DNA of 64,000 nucleotides from Desulfobulbus oligotrophicus (GCF_016446285.1 NZ_CP054140.1:1283501-1347500), one strand, 5' to 3'; shown: positions 1-9,593, counted from the stretch's first letter. The notes: generated from the letters alone by a model not told the origin. Program-made: numbers and translations.

Positions 1-366
1 CTGGGGCAGGACCGGCCGGTTTTTCTTTATGAATACCCCTTGGAGCGGGGGTTGCTCGCCAGGCGCAGTGCTCAGAATCCCAAAGTTGCAGAACGGTTTG
101 AACTGTATGTTGCCGGTGTGGAGCTGGCCAATGGATTTTCCGAACTGGCGGATCCTCAAGAGCAGCGATTTCGTTTTATGGAGGAGATCGATCAGATATG
201 GTTGACAAGGGGGCTGGACACCGAACTACCTCAGATGTTTCTTGATGAGCTCGGTAAAATCGGTACGGCAGCAGGTATTGCCCTTGGTGTTGATCGACTG
301 TGTATGCTGTTCATGGGAGTTACCGATATTGCACTGGTTCTTCCCTTCAGTTTTGAAGAACTGTAA
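1..366 (+). CDS. epmA: EpmA-like elongation factor P lysyltransferase (C-terminal part)
   Basis: This is the 3' end of a class II lysyl-tRNA-synthetase-like protein; its start lies before the window and the frame is open from base 1. Visible are the class II core stretch FELYVAGVELANGFSEL and the motif 3 region GIALGVDRLCML, followed by a short tail ending PFSFEEL. EpmA/PoxA/GenX proteins lack the anticodon-binding domain and attach beta-lysine to EF-P. A full LysRS has nearly the same C-terminus, so the assignment to EpmA rests on the NGFSEL and DRLCMLFMG wording and is probable rather than certain. The gene converges on the phosphatase at 408-1082 with only 41 bases between them. Confidence 0.7.
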   Translation: MGQDRPVFLYEYPLERGLLARRSAQNPKVAERFELYVAGVELANGFSELADPQEQRFRFMEEIDQIWLTRGLDTELPQMFLDELGKIGTAAGIALGVDRLCMLFMGVTDIALVLPFSFEEL

Positions 367-407
367 AGTTTTCTTGGTCTTTTTTGTTCTTTCCTATACC
401 ATGAATA

Positions 408-1082
408 TCATTGGTATGGGCCACGGAGTCCAGGTACACTGATAATTTTCTGTTCAGGCAGCAGCAGGGCTGTGAGCTCTCCACCATAAACTGCGCCGGT
501 ATCAATGCCGATTTTGTCATCAGCAATCAGAGGTTCAGAAAAGACCGTATGTCCAAAGATAACGGGTTTGCCAAAGTCTGCTGTAGCCGTGAGGAAAGAC
601 TCACGTGCCCAAAGACACCACTGCGCCGTTTGCTGACTGAGATGGCACCCGGGTTGCAGTCCGGCATGAACATAGATGGCATGTTGATTTTCCCAGTAAA
701 GGGGCAGGTTGTGAAAGAATGTAATGTGGGTGGATGGGACCTGCTGAAGTATGTCCTCAGGTGTTGCATGAACGGGAAGACCGTAGCTGGCCAGTGTCTG
801 TTTCCCCCCAACCTGCAAAAAGAGGCTGCTCTCCTCTCCATTTAAATATTTCATGAACAGGAAATCGTGATTACCCATCAGGGTGATCACACGGGGATGG
901 TTTCTGGCAAGGGTTAAAATAGTGGAGACGACCTCTTTGGAGTGTGGTCCTCGATCAACATAATCGCCGAGAAACACAAGGGTGTCTGCACGATGGGTGA
1001 CCTTGCCCAGAAGATGAACGAGCGATTCGTGACACCCGTGAATGTCACCGATCACGCAGGTGGTTGAATCTATTGCTGACAT
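408..1082 (-). CDS. PPP-family metallophosphatase (serine/threonine or diadenosine tetraphosphatase type)
   Basis: A 224-residue calcineurin-like phosphoesterase. The three metal-binding signatures of the PPP family are in order: GDIHG at residues 12-16, GDYVDRG at 39-45 and GNHD at 70-73. Later histidines lie in YVHAGLQPG and FGHTVF. Small bacterial members of this family either remove phosphate from proteins or hydrolyse Ap4A, and the sequence does not decide between them. The gene diverges from the exopolysaccharide chain-length gene with only 37 bases between the start codons, so the two promoters must overlap. The neighbouring BY-kinase makes a protein phosphatase role attractive, but that is inference. 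Confidence 0.85.
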   Translation of the reverse strand: MSAIDSTTCVIGDIHGCHESLVHLLGKVTHRADTLVFLGDYVDRGPHSKEVVSTILTLARNHPRVITLMGNHDFLFMKYLNGEESSLFLQVGGKQTLASYGLPVHATPEDILQQVPSTHITFFHNLPLYWENQHAIYVHAGLQPGCHLSQQTAQWCLWARESFLTATADFGKPVIFGHTVFSEPLIADDKIGIDTGAVYGGELTALLLPEQKIISVPGLRGPYQ

Positions 1083-1119
1083 GTGAATGAGATAATCTCA
1101 ACAACGACCGGTTAGGATC

Positions 1120-2694
1120 ATGGATATTAAACAGCGCCAACTGATAAAAAAGTATGCGGATATTATTCTGGCAAAATGGTGGTTAATCGCTTTCAGCGTC
1201 CTTATTGCCGTGACAATCGCCCAGTTTTACTACCTTCGTATCCCAAAGGTGTATAAAAGTACCGCACTGTTAAGTTATGAACAACAGCAAATTAATCCGG
1301 CACGGATGGACCCGGAACAGGGAAGGAGCGGTCTTCGAGAGGCGCTCGCCACTTTGAAGGAGCTGGTAACAAGCCAAAGCAACCTTGAAAAAGTCATAAC
1401 ACAACTTTCTTTGTATGAGAAGGCTCGAGAGAGGGTTCCTGTTCAAAGTGTTGTTGGATCCATGCGCAAAAGTATAGAAATTGTACCGATCGGTCAAGGT
1501 GATGTGTTCAGTGTCAGTTTTCAGGGAGGAGAGCCGGAGGAGGTTGTCAAGGTGGCCAATGCCCTGGCTTCATTGTTCATAGAAGAGAACCTTAAGTATA
1601 GGGAAGAAAGGGCATCAGAAACCTCCAAGTATACTGAAAAAGAACTGGCCATGGCCAAAAAGGTGTTGGACGAGAAAGAGCAGGTGATGCGTGATTATAA
1701 GTTAGAGTATTTTAACGAAATGCCTGAACAGCGGCCAGGGAATCTTGCGCAATTACAGGCTCTTGTCACGCAAAATCAAGGGTATCAGAATACGATTCAG
1801 GAACTTGAACGGACCAAGGCAATGTTGCAGGAGCAGGTTGGCATGCAGCAACGTCTGGCAGCCATGCAGATGGCTATAGAGACACCAACAGGTTCAGTTG
1901 ATTCAAGATTTCCGGAAACAAATGCCGAGCGGTTGAGACGTTTGCGCGCCTACTTAAACACATTGCGCACTAAATATACGAAAAATCATCCGGAAGTTCT
2001 TCACACCCAGCAGCAGATCAGACAGCTGGAAAAACTACCGGGCGAGGCGTCTGCGGTCTCCGGTCGTACAGCAGCCGGCAGCCAGGCGAGTTTTACCGCA
2101 ACGATGGAAGCGCATCGGCTCCAGGCTCAGCTGAGAGAAATCGATACGAATATACGACAGATTCGAGATGAGCAGGCCAAGATACCCGGGGAGATAGCAA
2201 AGTACCAGCGCTGGATAGAGGCCGCGCCTGTTCGGGAGGCTGAATGGAATAACCTGACCAGAGATTATACAGAGTTACGACGGCACTACGATCAGTTGGT
2301 TGCACAAAATCTACAGGCACAGTCTGCAGAGAACCTTGAGCGTAACCAGAAAGGCAGTAAATTTAAAATTGCTGATCCGGCTCGTCTTCCCGAAAAACCC
2401 TTCAAACCTAATTTTTTACGTATTCTGCTTGTTGCTTTGGCGGCAGGATTTGGGGTGAGTATTGGTTCCCTGATTATTCTTGATTTTATTGATACTTCCT
2501 TCAAGGATGTTGGAGAACTTGAAGAATATATAGGTGTTCCTGTCATCTGTGCGCTTCCCTTTATTGAAAAAGAAGAGGAGGCTATAAGAGGAAAAAGAAA
2601 AGATATCTTGCTTGTTGGCGGAGTCTCACTTTATGCAGTTGTTCTTCTGGCAGCCTTGATCATTATGTATGCTAAAGGAATGATTATCATCTGA
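1120..2694 (+). CDS. Wzz/XrtA-type polysaccharide chain-length determinant
   Basis: A 524-residue inner-membrane protein of the polysaccharide co-polymerase class. A transmembrane helix lies near residues 20-38, followed by a long periplasmic region rich in heptad-like coiled coil (about 160-400), a PxxP-like stretch (ADPARLPEKPFKPN) and two C-terminal hydrophobic segments. It lacks an internal kinase domain; the kinase is separate two genes downstream. This architecture matches the chain-length proteins that accompany exosortase XrtA (PEP-CTERM) exopolysaccharide loci. It would control the length of exported polysaccharide. It starts a three-gene run with short gaps (35 and 60 bases) and is probably cotranscribed with the next two genes. 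Confidence 0.85.
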   Translation: MDIKQRQLIKKYADIILAKWWLIAFSVLIAVTIAQFYYLRIPKVYKSTALLSYEQQQINPARMDPEQGRSGLREALATLKELVTSQSNLEKVITQLSLYEKARERVPVQSVVGSMRKSIEIVPIGQGDVFSVSFQGGEPEEVVKVANALASLFIEENLKYREERASETSKYTEKELAMAKKVLDEKEQVMRDYKLEYFNEMPEQRPGNLAQLQALVTQNQGYQNTIQELERTKAMLQEQVGMQQRLAAMQMAIETPTGSVDSRFPETNAERLRRLRAYLNTLRTKYTKNHPEVLHTQQQIRQLEKLPGEASAVSGRTAAGSQASFTATMEAHRLQAQLREIDTNIRQIRDEQAKIPGEIAKYQRWIEAAPVREAEWNNLTRDYTELRRHYDQLVAQNLQAQSAENLERNQKGSKFKIADPARLPEKPFKPNFLRILLVALAAGFGVSIGSLIILDFIDTSFKDVGELEEYIGVPVICALPFIEKEEEAIRGKRKDILLVGGVSLYAVVLLAALIIMYAKGMIII

Positions 2695-2729
2695 AAGCAG
2701 TGAAAATCTAATTCGAAAACAAGTAACCT

Positions 2730-3659
2730 ATGTATACCAAATATTACGGACTTGCAAAAAAACCCTTTGCACTGACTCCTGATCCGGCAGTGGTTTTCAT
2801 GAGTGAAACCCATCAGGAAGGACTGGCTATCCTGAAGTACGGTATCCTCAGCAAAAAATGTTTTCTGGTTTTGACAGCCGATGTTGGATCCGGCAAAACC
2901 ACTTTGCTTCAGGCACTGGTCAGTTCACTGGAACAAGATGTTCATCTGTGTCTGCTCAACAACCCTATCCTCTACCGTGATGAGTTCTTTTCCTATATTG
3001 CCAAAAAGCTTGATCTGCACTGGGATGGCAATAAAGCGATGTTTCTCATTGAATTTGGGAACCTGCTTAAACAGTGTTATGAGAAAGATGAACGGGTGCT
3101 GTTGATCTTTGACGAGGCTCATGTGCTTCCGGTTGATTTACTAGAGGAGATTCGGCTGCTTTCAAATCTTGAGGAAAAGGGGCAGGACGTGCTTTCTATT
3201 TTTCTCGTGGGCCAGCCTGAGTTGAATGAACGGATGAGTGACGACCGGCTTTTACCCTTGCGACAACGAATTGGGATCAGATTTCATCTCAGTACATTCA
3301 CTTTAGAAGAAACCCGCCAATATATTCTTTTCCGGCTGCGTCATGCCGGAGCTCGTCATTTCAATATTTTTTCAGAAGAGGCGATTGCGGCCGTTCATCG
3401 TGTCAGTAAGGGGACGCCTCGCCTGATCAATATTATCTGTGATCATGCGCTGTTAACCGGTTTTGCCGAAGGTAATCCGGTTATTGGTGCGGAGTTGATT
3501 GAGGAAAGCGTTGAGGATCTCCACTTTCCCGGAGAAGGGACTCCCCTGCCTGTGGGCAGGTCGGAAAAAATACAGAGCTGGCAATGGCCGATTCTGGGTG
3601 GGCTGGTACTCGTTATTCTTCTTGGTGTTACTGTCTGGTTGAAGTATTTTCACGGATGA
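2730..3659 (+). CDS. ExeA/GspA-like AAA ATPase of the XrtA exopolysaccharide group
   Basis: A 309-residue ATPase that opens with the family wording MYTKYYGLAKKPFALTPDP. Walker A is ADVGSGKT (residues 50-57) and Walker B is VLLIFDEAH (about 122-130). A single hydrophobic helix near residues 287-305 anchors the C-terminus in the membrane. Proteins of this kind are related to ExeA of type II secretion and are found next to the chain-length and kinase genes of PEP-CTERM polysaccharide loci. The exact job there is not known to me. No peptidoglycan-binding domain follows the membrane helix, unlike full ExeA. Confidence 0.85.
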   Translation: MYTKYYGLAKKPFALTPDPAVVFMSETHQEGLAILKYGILSKKCFLVLTADVGSGKTTLLQALVSSLEQDVHLCLLNNPILYRDEFFSYIAKKLDLHWDGNKAMFLIEFGNLLKQCYEKDERVLLIFDEAHVLPVDLLEEIRLLSNLEEKGQDVLSIFLVGQPELNERMSDDRLLPLRQRIGIRFHLSTFTLEETRQYILFRLRHAGARHFNIFSEEAIAAVHRVSKGTPRLINIICDHALLTGFAEGNPVIGAELIEESVEDLHFPGEGTPLPVGRSEKIQSWQWPILGGLVLVILLGVTVWLKYFHG

Positions 3660-3719
3660 TTTTGCCATACTCCGGAGTGTGTGTCCGAAATGGTGTGTTT
3701 GGAATAAACGGGGGAAGAT

Positions 3720-4592
3720 GTGGGGAAGGTATTTAATGCTCTGCAACGGGCAAATGAGACAGTAGACAGCAGCGTGGAAGAGGTGGCGATGGTTCCATCG
3801 GAGCCGCAGGCAGTAACGAAAGTGGAACCGGTGATTGCCTCCCCTTCTCCTCGAAAAGAGATCAGTGAGCATGAGGCGGCACAGCTTGGGAAGTGGGATG
3901 ATCGTCTGACACTTGCCGCGGTCACCACCGGACCTGTGGCAGAGAGTATTCGTGCGCTGAGAACTCGGATTCTTTTTCCATCTTCTGGTAAAGTGCCCCG
4001 GACGCTGTTGGTGACAAGTGCATCACCGGGAGAGGGGAAGAGTTTTATCTGTGCAAATCTTGGGATATCCCTTGCTCAAGGAGTGGATAATTTTTGTTTG
4101 CTCGTGGATTGCGACTTACGTAAACCCACCCAACATACCCTTTTCGGTATCCCCAATGTGATGGGACTGTCCGATTACTTGCAGCATAAAAAGCAGATTC
4201 CAGAGCTTTTACAGCCATCAGGGATAGAAAAATTTTCTATCTTTCCTGCTGGACCACGATCTGTCAACCCGGCAGAGTTATTGAGTTCTGCAGCCATGGC
4301 TCGACTTGTTGATGAACTGTCCCACCGCTATGAAGATCGTATCGTGTTGTTTGACAGCCCTCCCCTGCATGCGGCCAGTGAAACGTCGGTTCTGGCCCAG
4401 CACGTCGATGGGGTTGTCATTGTTGTTCGATATGGTGCGGCCAGAAGAGAATATATCAAGGCCCTTGCGGACGCCATTGGACGTGAGAAAATTTTAGGTG
4501 TAGTTTTCAATGCCTATCGAGCAACTGTTCTTGATTATAAAGTTTTTGGATACTACGAGTACCAGAAGGATTATTATGGTGAACAGGGATGA
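3720..4592 (+). CDS. Bacterial tyrosine kinase (BY-kinase, CpsD/CapB-like) of the exopolysaccharide cluster
   Basis: A 290-residue kinase translated from a GTG codon, so the protein begins MGKVFNALQRA as in the XrtA-associated kinases. The three nucleotide motifs are visible: Walker A SPGEGKS (102-108), Walker A' LLVDCDLRKP (127-136) and Walker B IVLFDSPP. The C-terminus is a tyrosine cluster (YYEYQKDYYGEQG), the usual autophosphorylation site of BY-kinases. It would act with the Wzz-like protein at 1120-2694, whose cytoplasmic tail normally activates the kinase. The first 60 residues are a poorly conserved linker. Confidence 0.88.
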   Translation: MGKVFNALQRANETVDSSVEEVAMVPSEPQAVTKVEPVIASPSPRKEISEHEAAQLGKWDDRLTLAAVTTGPVAESIRALRTRILFPSSGKVPRTLLVTSASPGEGKSFICANLGISLAQGVDNFCLLVDCDLRKPTQHTLFGIPNVMGLSDYLQHKKQIPELLQPSGIEKFSIFPAGPRSVNPAELLSSAAMARLVDELSHRYEDRIVLFDSPPLHAASETSVLAQHVDGVVIVVRYGAARREYIKALADAIGREKILGVVFNAYRATVLDYKVFGYYEYQKDYYGEQG

Positions 4593-4776
4593 TTTTTCTT
4601 TTATATCCTGGCCATATCGACATACCTGCTTGTTGATACCTCGTTGCAAGCCTGTATTCCTGAACGTCGATCCGTCTCATCGTCCATTTTGCAGTACATT
4701 GGATCGGCCCGCTGCTTTGAATCGGCTCTCTGTTGAACATGCCCATACATCTGTTTAAAAGTCGATTTCTTGTTGA

Positions 4777-6246
4777 ATGACTTCAGCTATTACCTGTTCT
4801 ATGTCCTTTTCTTTTGAAACCATATTTCCCCTTGTGCAGCAAGAGGTGGCCAGCTACCAGGTACCGGTCGTTGATCTTATAGCTGCACAAACCCGTGATC
4901 CTTTTAAAGTGTTGCTGGCGACTATTTTATCTGCAAGAACCAGGGATGAGGTGACAGCTGCAGCAACTCGCCGGCTCTTTCCACGGGCCGGTTCGGTCGA
5001 TGAACTGGCTGAACTGTCGGTTTCTGAATTGGAGAAACTGATATATCCGGTAGGTTTTTATCGAAATAAGGCAAGATATCTCAGTGCTCTGCCGAAGGTG
5101 CTCAACGAGCGATTTGACGGGAAAGTACCGGATACCATGGATGCCCTTCTATCTCTGCCGGGAGTGGGAAGAAAAACCGCCAACCTGGTGATTGCAGTGG
5201 CGTTTGACAAGCCTGCCATATGTGTTGATACCCATGTGCATCGCATCATGAATATCTGGGGCATGGTGGCAACAAAGACTCCATTGCAAACAGAGATGCA
5301 GCTGCGCAAAATATTACCTGAACGCTATTGGAAAGATATTAATTTTACGTTGGTTGCTTTTGGTCAGGGTACATGTAAGCCTGTATCTCCACACTGCGAC
5401 CGTTGTCCTATTGAAAAATGGTGCCCGAAGATCGGTGTGACACCTCGTGCTTTGAAGAGATCTGATAGAATGACAGGAAACAGCAAAAAGTTTTTGTCCT
5501 GGAATGTGAACGGCCTGCGGGCTGCTCTGAAAAATGGTTTTTCCGATGTCCTCCATGCCCTTGATCCCGATATTCTCGCTCTTCAGGAAATCAAGGCACA
5601 TCCGGATCAAGTCCCTGAAATTAATGAAATTATAGATGGTTACCATGTTTATTGGAACCCGGCAAAGAAAAAGGGGTATGCAGGGACTGCTGTTTTTTCG
5701 AAGGTTCGACCTGTTCGTGTCTGGAACGGACTTGACGGGGTCGAGTCGACGGATGACGAAGGACGGGTCCTGAACCTTGAATTTGCAGATTTTTATTTCA
5801 TCAATGTTTACTCGCCGAATGCTCAACCGGCCTTGAAACGGTTGGCCTATAAGCAGGAGTTTCATAACGCCTTGCTGGTACATATGAACAAACTGTCTCG
5901 TGACAAGTCGCTGGTTTTATGTGGTGACCTGAATGTTGCGCATAAAGAGATCGATTTAGCCAATCCCGGCAAAAACCGGCATAATCCCGGCTTTTCCGAT
6001 GAGGAACGGGCGTGGATGGATGAGGTCTCTACGGCTGGGTATATCGATACATTCAGGAAGTTTGACCCTTCCCCCGGACAGTATACCTGGTGGAGTTATC
6101 GGTTTAATGCCCGGGCAAAAAATATTGGCTGGAGGATCGACTATTTTATTGTTGACCCGGCAAGTGACCATCGGGTGTTAGAGGCCGGTATCCATGACGA
6201 GGTCTTTGGTTCTGATCACTGTCCGGTGAGCATTGTCTTTCGGTAA
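4777..6246 (+). CDS. Fused endonuclease III - exonuclease III (Nth-Xth) base-excision repair protein
   Basis: One uninterrupted frame of 489 residues with two complete repair enzymes. Residues about 10-216 are endonuclease III: helix-hairpin-helix LPGVGRKTA with the catalytic lysine at 133, the catalytic aspartate at 151 in VDTHVHR, and a [4Fe-4S] set of cysteines at 200, 207, 210 and 216 (C-X6-C-X2-C-X5-C). Residues about 238-489 are exonuclease III: SWNVNG (241-246), LQEIK with Glu 271, GDLNVAH (383-389) and GSDHCPV (478-484). The linker of about 20 residues is basic. A methionine codon at 5470 begins just before the second domain and could give a separate ExoIII product. Both halves keep their active residues, so the fusion is probably functional: damaged base removal, strand cleavage and 3'-end cleaning in one chain. 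Confidence 0.93.
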   Translation: MTSAITCSMSFSFETIFPLVQQEVASYQVPVVDLIAAQTRDPFKVLLATILSARTRDEVTAAATRRLFPRAGSVDELAELSVSELEKLIYPVGFYRNKARYLSALPKVLNERFDGKVPDTMDALLSLPGVGRKTANLVIAVAFDKPAICVDTHVHRIMNIWGMVATKTPLQTEMQLRKILPERYWKDINFTLVAFGQGTCKPVSPHCDRCPIEKWCPKIGVTPRALKRSDRMTGNSKKFLSWNVNGLRAALKNGFSDVLHALDPDILALQEIKAHPDQVPEINEIIDGYHVYWNPAKKKGYAGTAVFSKVRPVRVWNGLDGVESTDDEGRVLNLEFADFYFINVYSPNAQPALKRLAYKQEFHNALLVHMNKLSRDKSLVLCGDLNVAHKEIDLANPGKNRHNPGFSDEERAWMDEVSTAGYIDTFRKFDPSPGQYTWWSYRFNARAKNIGWRIDYFIVDPASDHRVLEAGIHDEVFGSDHCPVSIVFR

Positions 6247-6405
6247 GAAGACGCACAAGTCTATCACAACGAATTCAATCTTTTCAGACCGGAGAAGCCA
6301 AATCTGTACCTTCTTAGCCTGGACTACGGTCTGCACAGAACAACTGCCACTGCAAAATATGCTTCAAGCCGCTTGAGAAAGATGTTGAAGGGAGGGAGGC
6401 AGTGT

Positions 6406-7221
6406 TTAACTGTGCTTTGCTGTGGTTACTGTCGATCGGCGGTACAACCACAGGATGATGCCGACACCGATCATAACGAGACTGAGCATTTGCCCCATTG
6501 AAAGAAGGGAGCCGATCAACCCGACCTGTGGATCAGGTTCTCGAACGAATTCAACAGTGAACCTGAAAAATCCATAAAGAACAAGAAAGAGCGCCAGCAT
6601 TGACCCATGTGGCCAACCGGTTGACCCGGAGCGCCATGGTCTTTCTTTAACTGACCAGAGAACGCACAAAAGCACTACTCCTTCGAGCAATGCTTCGTAC
6701 AGTTGTGAAGGGTGTCGGGGAAACGGACCGCCCTCAGGAAAGACCATGCCCCAGGGCAGATGGGTTGTTCTGCCGAACAGCTCGCCGTTGATAAAGTTTC
6801 CTATCCGACCTAAAAACAGGCCAACAGGGACCGTAACAGTAAAAAGATCCGCTGCTTTCCAGAAGTCGAGCCGAGTACGATGACAATAGAACAGACCGGC
6901 AGCAATTCCTCCTAAACAACCTCCATGAAAAGACATGCCGCCTGTCCAGATTGCAAGTATTTCACCGGGGTGGGCCAGGTAATAGGGCAGGTTGTAAAAA
7001 AGCACGTATCCCAAGCGCCCGCCAATTATTATACCAACGATAAGTGTCAGATGCAGGTTGTCCAGATGCTCAACCATCTGTTGCCATTGCAATTTTATGG
7101 CCTGATGAAGAACGAGTTGGTAGGCGGCTAAAAAGCCGATAACGTACATTAAGCCGTACCAGCGGATGTGGAGAGGGCCTATGGAAAACAGGATCGGATC
7201 AATGGAAGGGTAGGGCAGCAT
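6406..7221 (-). CDS. lgt: Prolipoprotein diacylglyceryl transferase
   Basis: A 271-residue polytopic inner-membrane enzyme that moves diacylglycerol from phosphatidylglycerol to the lipobox cysteine of prelipoproteins, the first step of lipoprotein maturation. The Lgt signature region is present: HGGCLGGIAAG followed by GLFLGRIGNFINGELFGR, along with HPSQLYEALLEG. Length is typical. It lies 15 bases downstream of mnmG on the same strand and probably shares its transcript. Confidence 0.96.
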   Translation of the reverse strand: MLPYPSIDPILFSIGPLHIRWYGLMYVIGFLAAYQLVLHQAIKLQWQQMVEHLDNLHLTLIVGIIIGGRLGYVLFYNLPYYLAHPGEILAIWTGGMSFHGGCLGGIAAGLFYCHRTRLDFWKAADLFTVTVPVGLFLGRIGNFINGELFGRTTHLPWGMVFPEGGPFPRHPSQLYEALLEGVVLLCVLWSVKERPWRSGSTGWPHGSMLALFLVLYGFFRFTVEFVREPDPQVGLIGSLLSMGQMLSLVMIGVGIILWLYRRSTVTTAKHS

Positions 7222-7236
7222 ATATTTTCAGCCGAG

Positions 7237-9126
7237 TTATCGTTCAAGGCGGCCCAGGCGTTTCAAATGGATTTGTAACACTGAAAGGGCGGCAGGGGTT
7301 ATCCCTGAAATGCGTGATGCCTGACCAAGGGAACGAGGTTGCACTCTTGTCAGTTTTTCAACAACTTCGTTGGAGAGACCGGGCATCCCTTTGTACACAA
7401 GATCAGGGGGGAGCGTGATGCTTTCAAGCTTTTTGAAACGAGCAATCTGTTCCTCTTGCCGTTTGATGTATCCTTCGTATTTGATCTGTAATTCTATTTC
7501 ATCACGGAATTTAAGTGCCTCATCGGTCAGTGCGCAGGTGAGGTTCGTTTCCTTGGCAAAAAGTAAGATGTCATCAAGACCGATTTCCGGTCGACGTAAG
7601 ATATCTGCCAGACTGACTGCCTGAGACAGTGAAGCTGAACGGCGGTCTGCCAGCAGGGCGTTGATCGTGGTGGTCGGCTTGACTCGTGTTTCCTGAAGCT
7701 GTTGGACTGTTTTTTCGATGATATGTTGTTTGTGCCTGAAGGTCTGCCAGGTCTGTTCGTCCACAAGACCGATGTTGTAACCGATCTCCCGCAGGCGCTG
7801 GTCAGCATTGTCCTCTCGTAACAGTAAACGGTATTCCGCCCTGGAGGTGAAGAGCCTGTAGGGCTCTTTGGTGCCAAGCGTGACCAGATCGTCAATAAGA
7901 ACTCCGAGATAGGCCTGTGAGCGGTCAAGAATCAATGGCGCTTTGTCAAGAATATACTGGATGCTGTTGATCGCGGCCATCAGACCCTGGCCGGCCGCCT
8001 CTTCGTACCCGGAGGTGCCATTGATTTGGCCGGCAAGAAAGAGGCCATTGACCTTTTTCGTTTCCAGCGAAGGCTTCAACTCCGTTGGGTCAATATAATC
8101 GTATTCAATGGCATAGCCCGGCCGGATGATACGCGCCTGCTCCAATCCGGCTATGGAATGCACTATGGCAACCTGGGTCTCCAGAGGCAAGCTGGTGGGG
8201 ATACCATTTGGATAGACTTCAACCGTATCCAGGCCTTCAGGTTCAAGAAAAACCTGGTGACGGATCTTTTCGGGAAACCGCATGACCTTGTCTTCAATTG
8301 ACGGGCAGTATCGAGCTCCCACACCTTCAATGATACCCGCATACATGGGGGACTGGTCAATGGCGGCGCGGATAATTTCATGTGTTTTTTCGTTGGTATA
8401 GGTGATGTGGCATGGGCGTTGCGGCAGAGGTGGAAAACCAGCGGATGAAAAGGAGAAAAGGGTTGGTTCTTTGTCGGATCCCTGTGCTTCGAGTTGAGAG
8501 TAGTCAATGGTATTGCCGTCAAGTCGCGGGGTTGTACCTGTTTTCATCCGTCCGACATTAAAGCCTGTGGCAGTAAACCATTGGGCAAGTTTGGTGGAAG
8601 GGGAATCACCCATGCGACCGGCGGGGAAACTTTTCAGGCCAATGTGGATAAGGCCGTTAAGGAAGGTACCTGTGCAGACTATAACTGCCTTGACAGGGAT
8701 GTGTTCATCCAGCGAGGTGCGCAGGCCGATCACTTTTCCATTTTTAACGAGGATTTCATCGACAATAGCCTGTTTAATTGACAGGTTCACTTGATTTGCC
8801 AGTATCTGAGTCATCCGGAGCCGGTAAAGGAGGCGGTCGGCCTGGGCCCTTGAGGATCGGACCGCCGGCCCTTTGCTGGTGTTGAGCCGGCGAAACTGGA
8901 TACCTGTAGCATCGATATTTCTTGCCATTTCACCACCCAGCGCATCGATTTCCCTGACCAGGTGCCCTTTGGCCAGGCCTCCGATAGTCGGGTTGCAGGA
9001 TAAGGCACCGATGGTATCCGCATTGATAACGCAAACCAGGGTACGGTAACCTAGTCGGGCGGCGGCTAAAGCCGCCTCGCAACCGGCATGCCCGGCTCCA
9101 ATTACGGCAATGTCAAAATCCGTCAT
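7237..9126 (-). CDS. mnmG: tRNA uridine-5-carboxymethylaminomethyl modification enzyme MnmG (GidA)
   Basis: A 629-residue FAD enzyme that works with MnmE to install the (carboxymethyl)aminomethyl group on U34 of certain tRNAs. The N-terminal dinucleotide fold reads [18 protein letters not shown]; the GidA signatures [13 protein letters not shown] and [12 protein letters not shown] follow, and the C-terminal helical domain is complete. Its partner mnmE lies at 13067-14458, so both halves of the modification complex are in the window. A candidate promoter lies about 80 bases upstream. Confidence 0.97.
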   Translation of the reverse strand: MTDFDIAVIGAGHAGCEAALAAARLGYRTLVCVINADTIGALSCNPTIGGLAKGHLVREIDALGGEMARNIDATGIQFRRLNTSKGPAVRSSRAQADRLLYRLRMTQILANQVNLSIKQAIVDEILVKNGKVIGLRTSLDEHIPVKAVIVCTGTFLNGLIHIGLKSFPAGRMGDSPSTKLAQWFTATGFNVGRMKTGTTPRLDGNTIDYSQLEAQGSDKEPTLFSFSSAGFPPLPQRPCHITYTNEKTHEIIRAAIDQSPMYAGIIEGVGARYCPSIEDKVMRFPEKIRHQVFLEPEGLDTVEVYPNGIPTSLPLETQVAIVHSIAGLEQARIIRPGYAIEYDYIDPTELKPSLETKKVNGLFLAGQINGTSGYEEAAGQGLMAAINSIQYILDKAPLILDRSQAYLGVLIDDLVTLGTKEPYRLFTSRAEYRLLLREDNADQRLREIGYNIGLVDEQTWQTFRHKQHIIEKTVQQLQETRVKPTTTINALLADRRSASLSQAVSLADILRRPEIGLDDILLFAKETNLTCALTDEALKFRDEIELQIKYEGYIKRQEEQIARFKKLESITLPPDLVYKGMPGLSNEVVEKLTRVQPRSLGQASRISGITPAALSVLQIHLKRLGRLER

Positions 9127-9206
9127 AAGAAAATGTCGTCCAAGTAGCCCATAGGGCAGGTTGCTATGTGATCGTGTCCGGATGAGGTGTTTTTGATAAA
9201 AAATAA

Positions 9207-9236
9207 ATTTTAATCAATTTAATACTCTTTTGGCAA
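9207..9236 (-). promoter_or_regulatory. Candidate sigma-70 promoter for mnmG-lgt
   Basis: Read on the minus strand: TTGCCA (-35, 9231-9236), an 18-base spacer, then TAAAAT (-10, 9207-9212), five of six matches in each box. It lies about 80 bases upstream of the mnmG start inside the AT-rich segment. Confidence 0.4.
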
Positions 9237-9400
9237 GTCTGCCGGTACAATTTCGTATGCGGCTGGACAACCGTGTCGGGAGGAGCGTAAAATTCTCACT
9301 TCATAGCGCACTTGTTGATGCTCCCCAGAAAATATATTTGCTGCATTTGCTGTTTGCAGAAGATGATGGTCATGCGGCGACTGTGCACAGGGGAAATAGT

Positions 9401-9430
9401 TTGACAGATGCTTGACCCTATGATTAAAGT
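9401..9430 (+). promoter_or_regulatory. Possible promoter for the rpmH operon
   Basis: A perfect TTGACA (9401-9406) is followed after 18 bases by TAAAGT (9425-9430), a four of six match to the -10 box. It would leave a leader of about 155 bases before rpmH. The -10 is weak, so this is tentative. Confidence 0.3.
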
Positions 9431-9593
9431 TGTTCCTTTAAGCAGATTTTGACTATTTTCAACCCTTGCGCCTTCCACATTGCCTGTACAGTTGGTCATG
9501 GAAATGGTGGGCAGCAAGAATAATGCGAGATGTTATCTTCGTATTTCTCACTAAACTGGAAACTAGAATGGTCCGTACAAAAGGATGTAGATT

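Larger units (their letters stand above)
9127..9593. other. Divergent intergenic region between mnmG and rpmH
   Basis: This gap of 467 bases carries an AT-rich stretch (about 9190-9230) and must hold promoters for both directions. In many bacteria the replication origin lies next to rpmH-rnpA or gidA, so I looked for DnaA boxes (TTATCCACA and its complement). I found none close to consensus and no dnaA gene. No convincing reading frame is present. Confidence 0.6.

Noticed and set aside
4576-4758. A 60-residue open frame after the BY-kinase gene
   Set aside because: It starts inside the kinase gene, has no ribosome site, and its proline- and histidine-rich sequence has no family wording.
9127-9593. 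Replication origin between mnmG and rpmH
   Set aside because: The gene neighbourhood fits, but no DnaA box close to consensus and no dnaA gene could be found.
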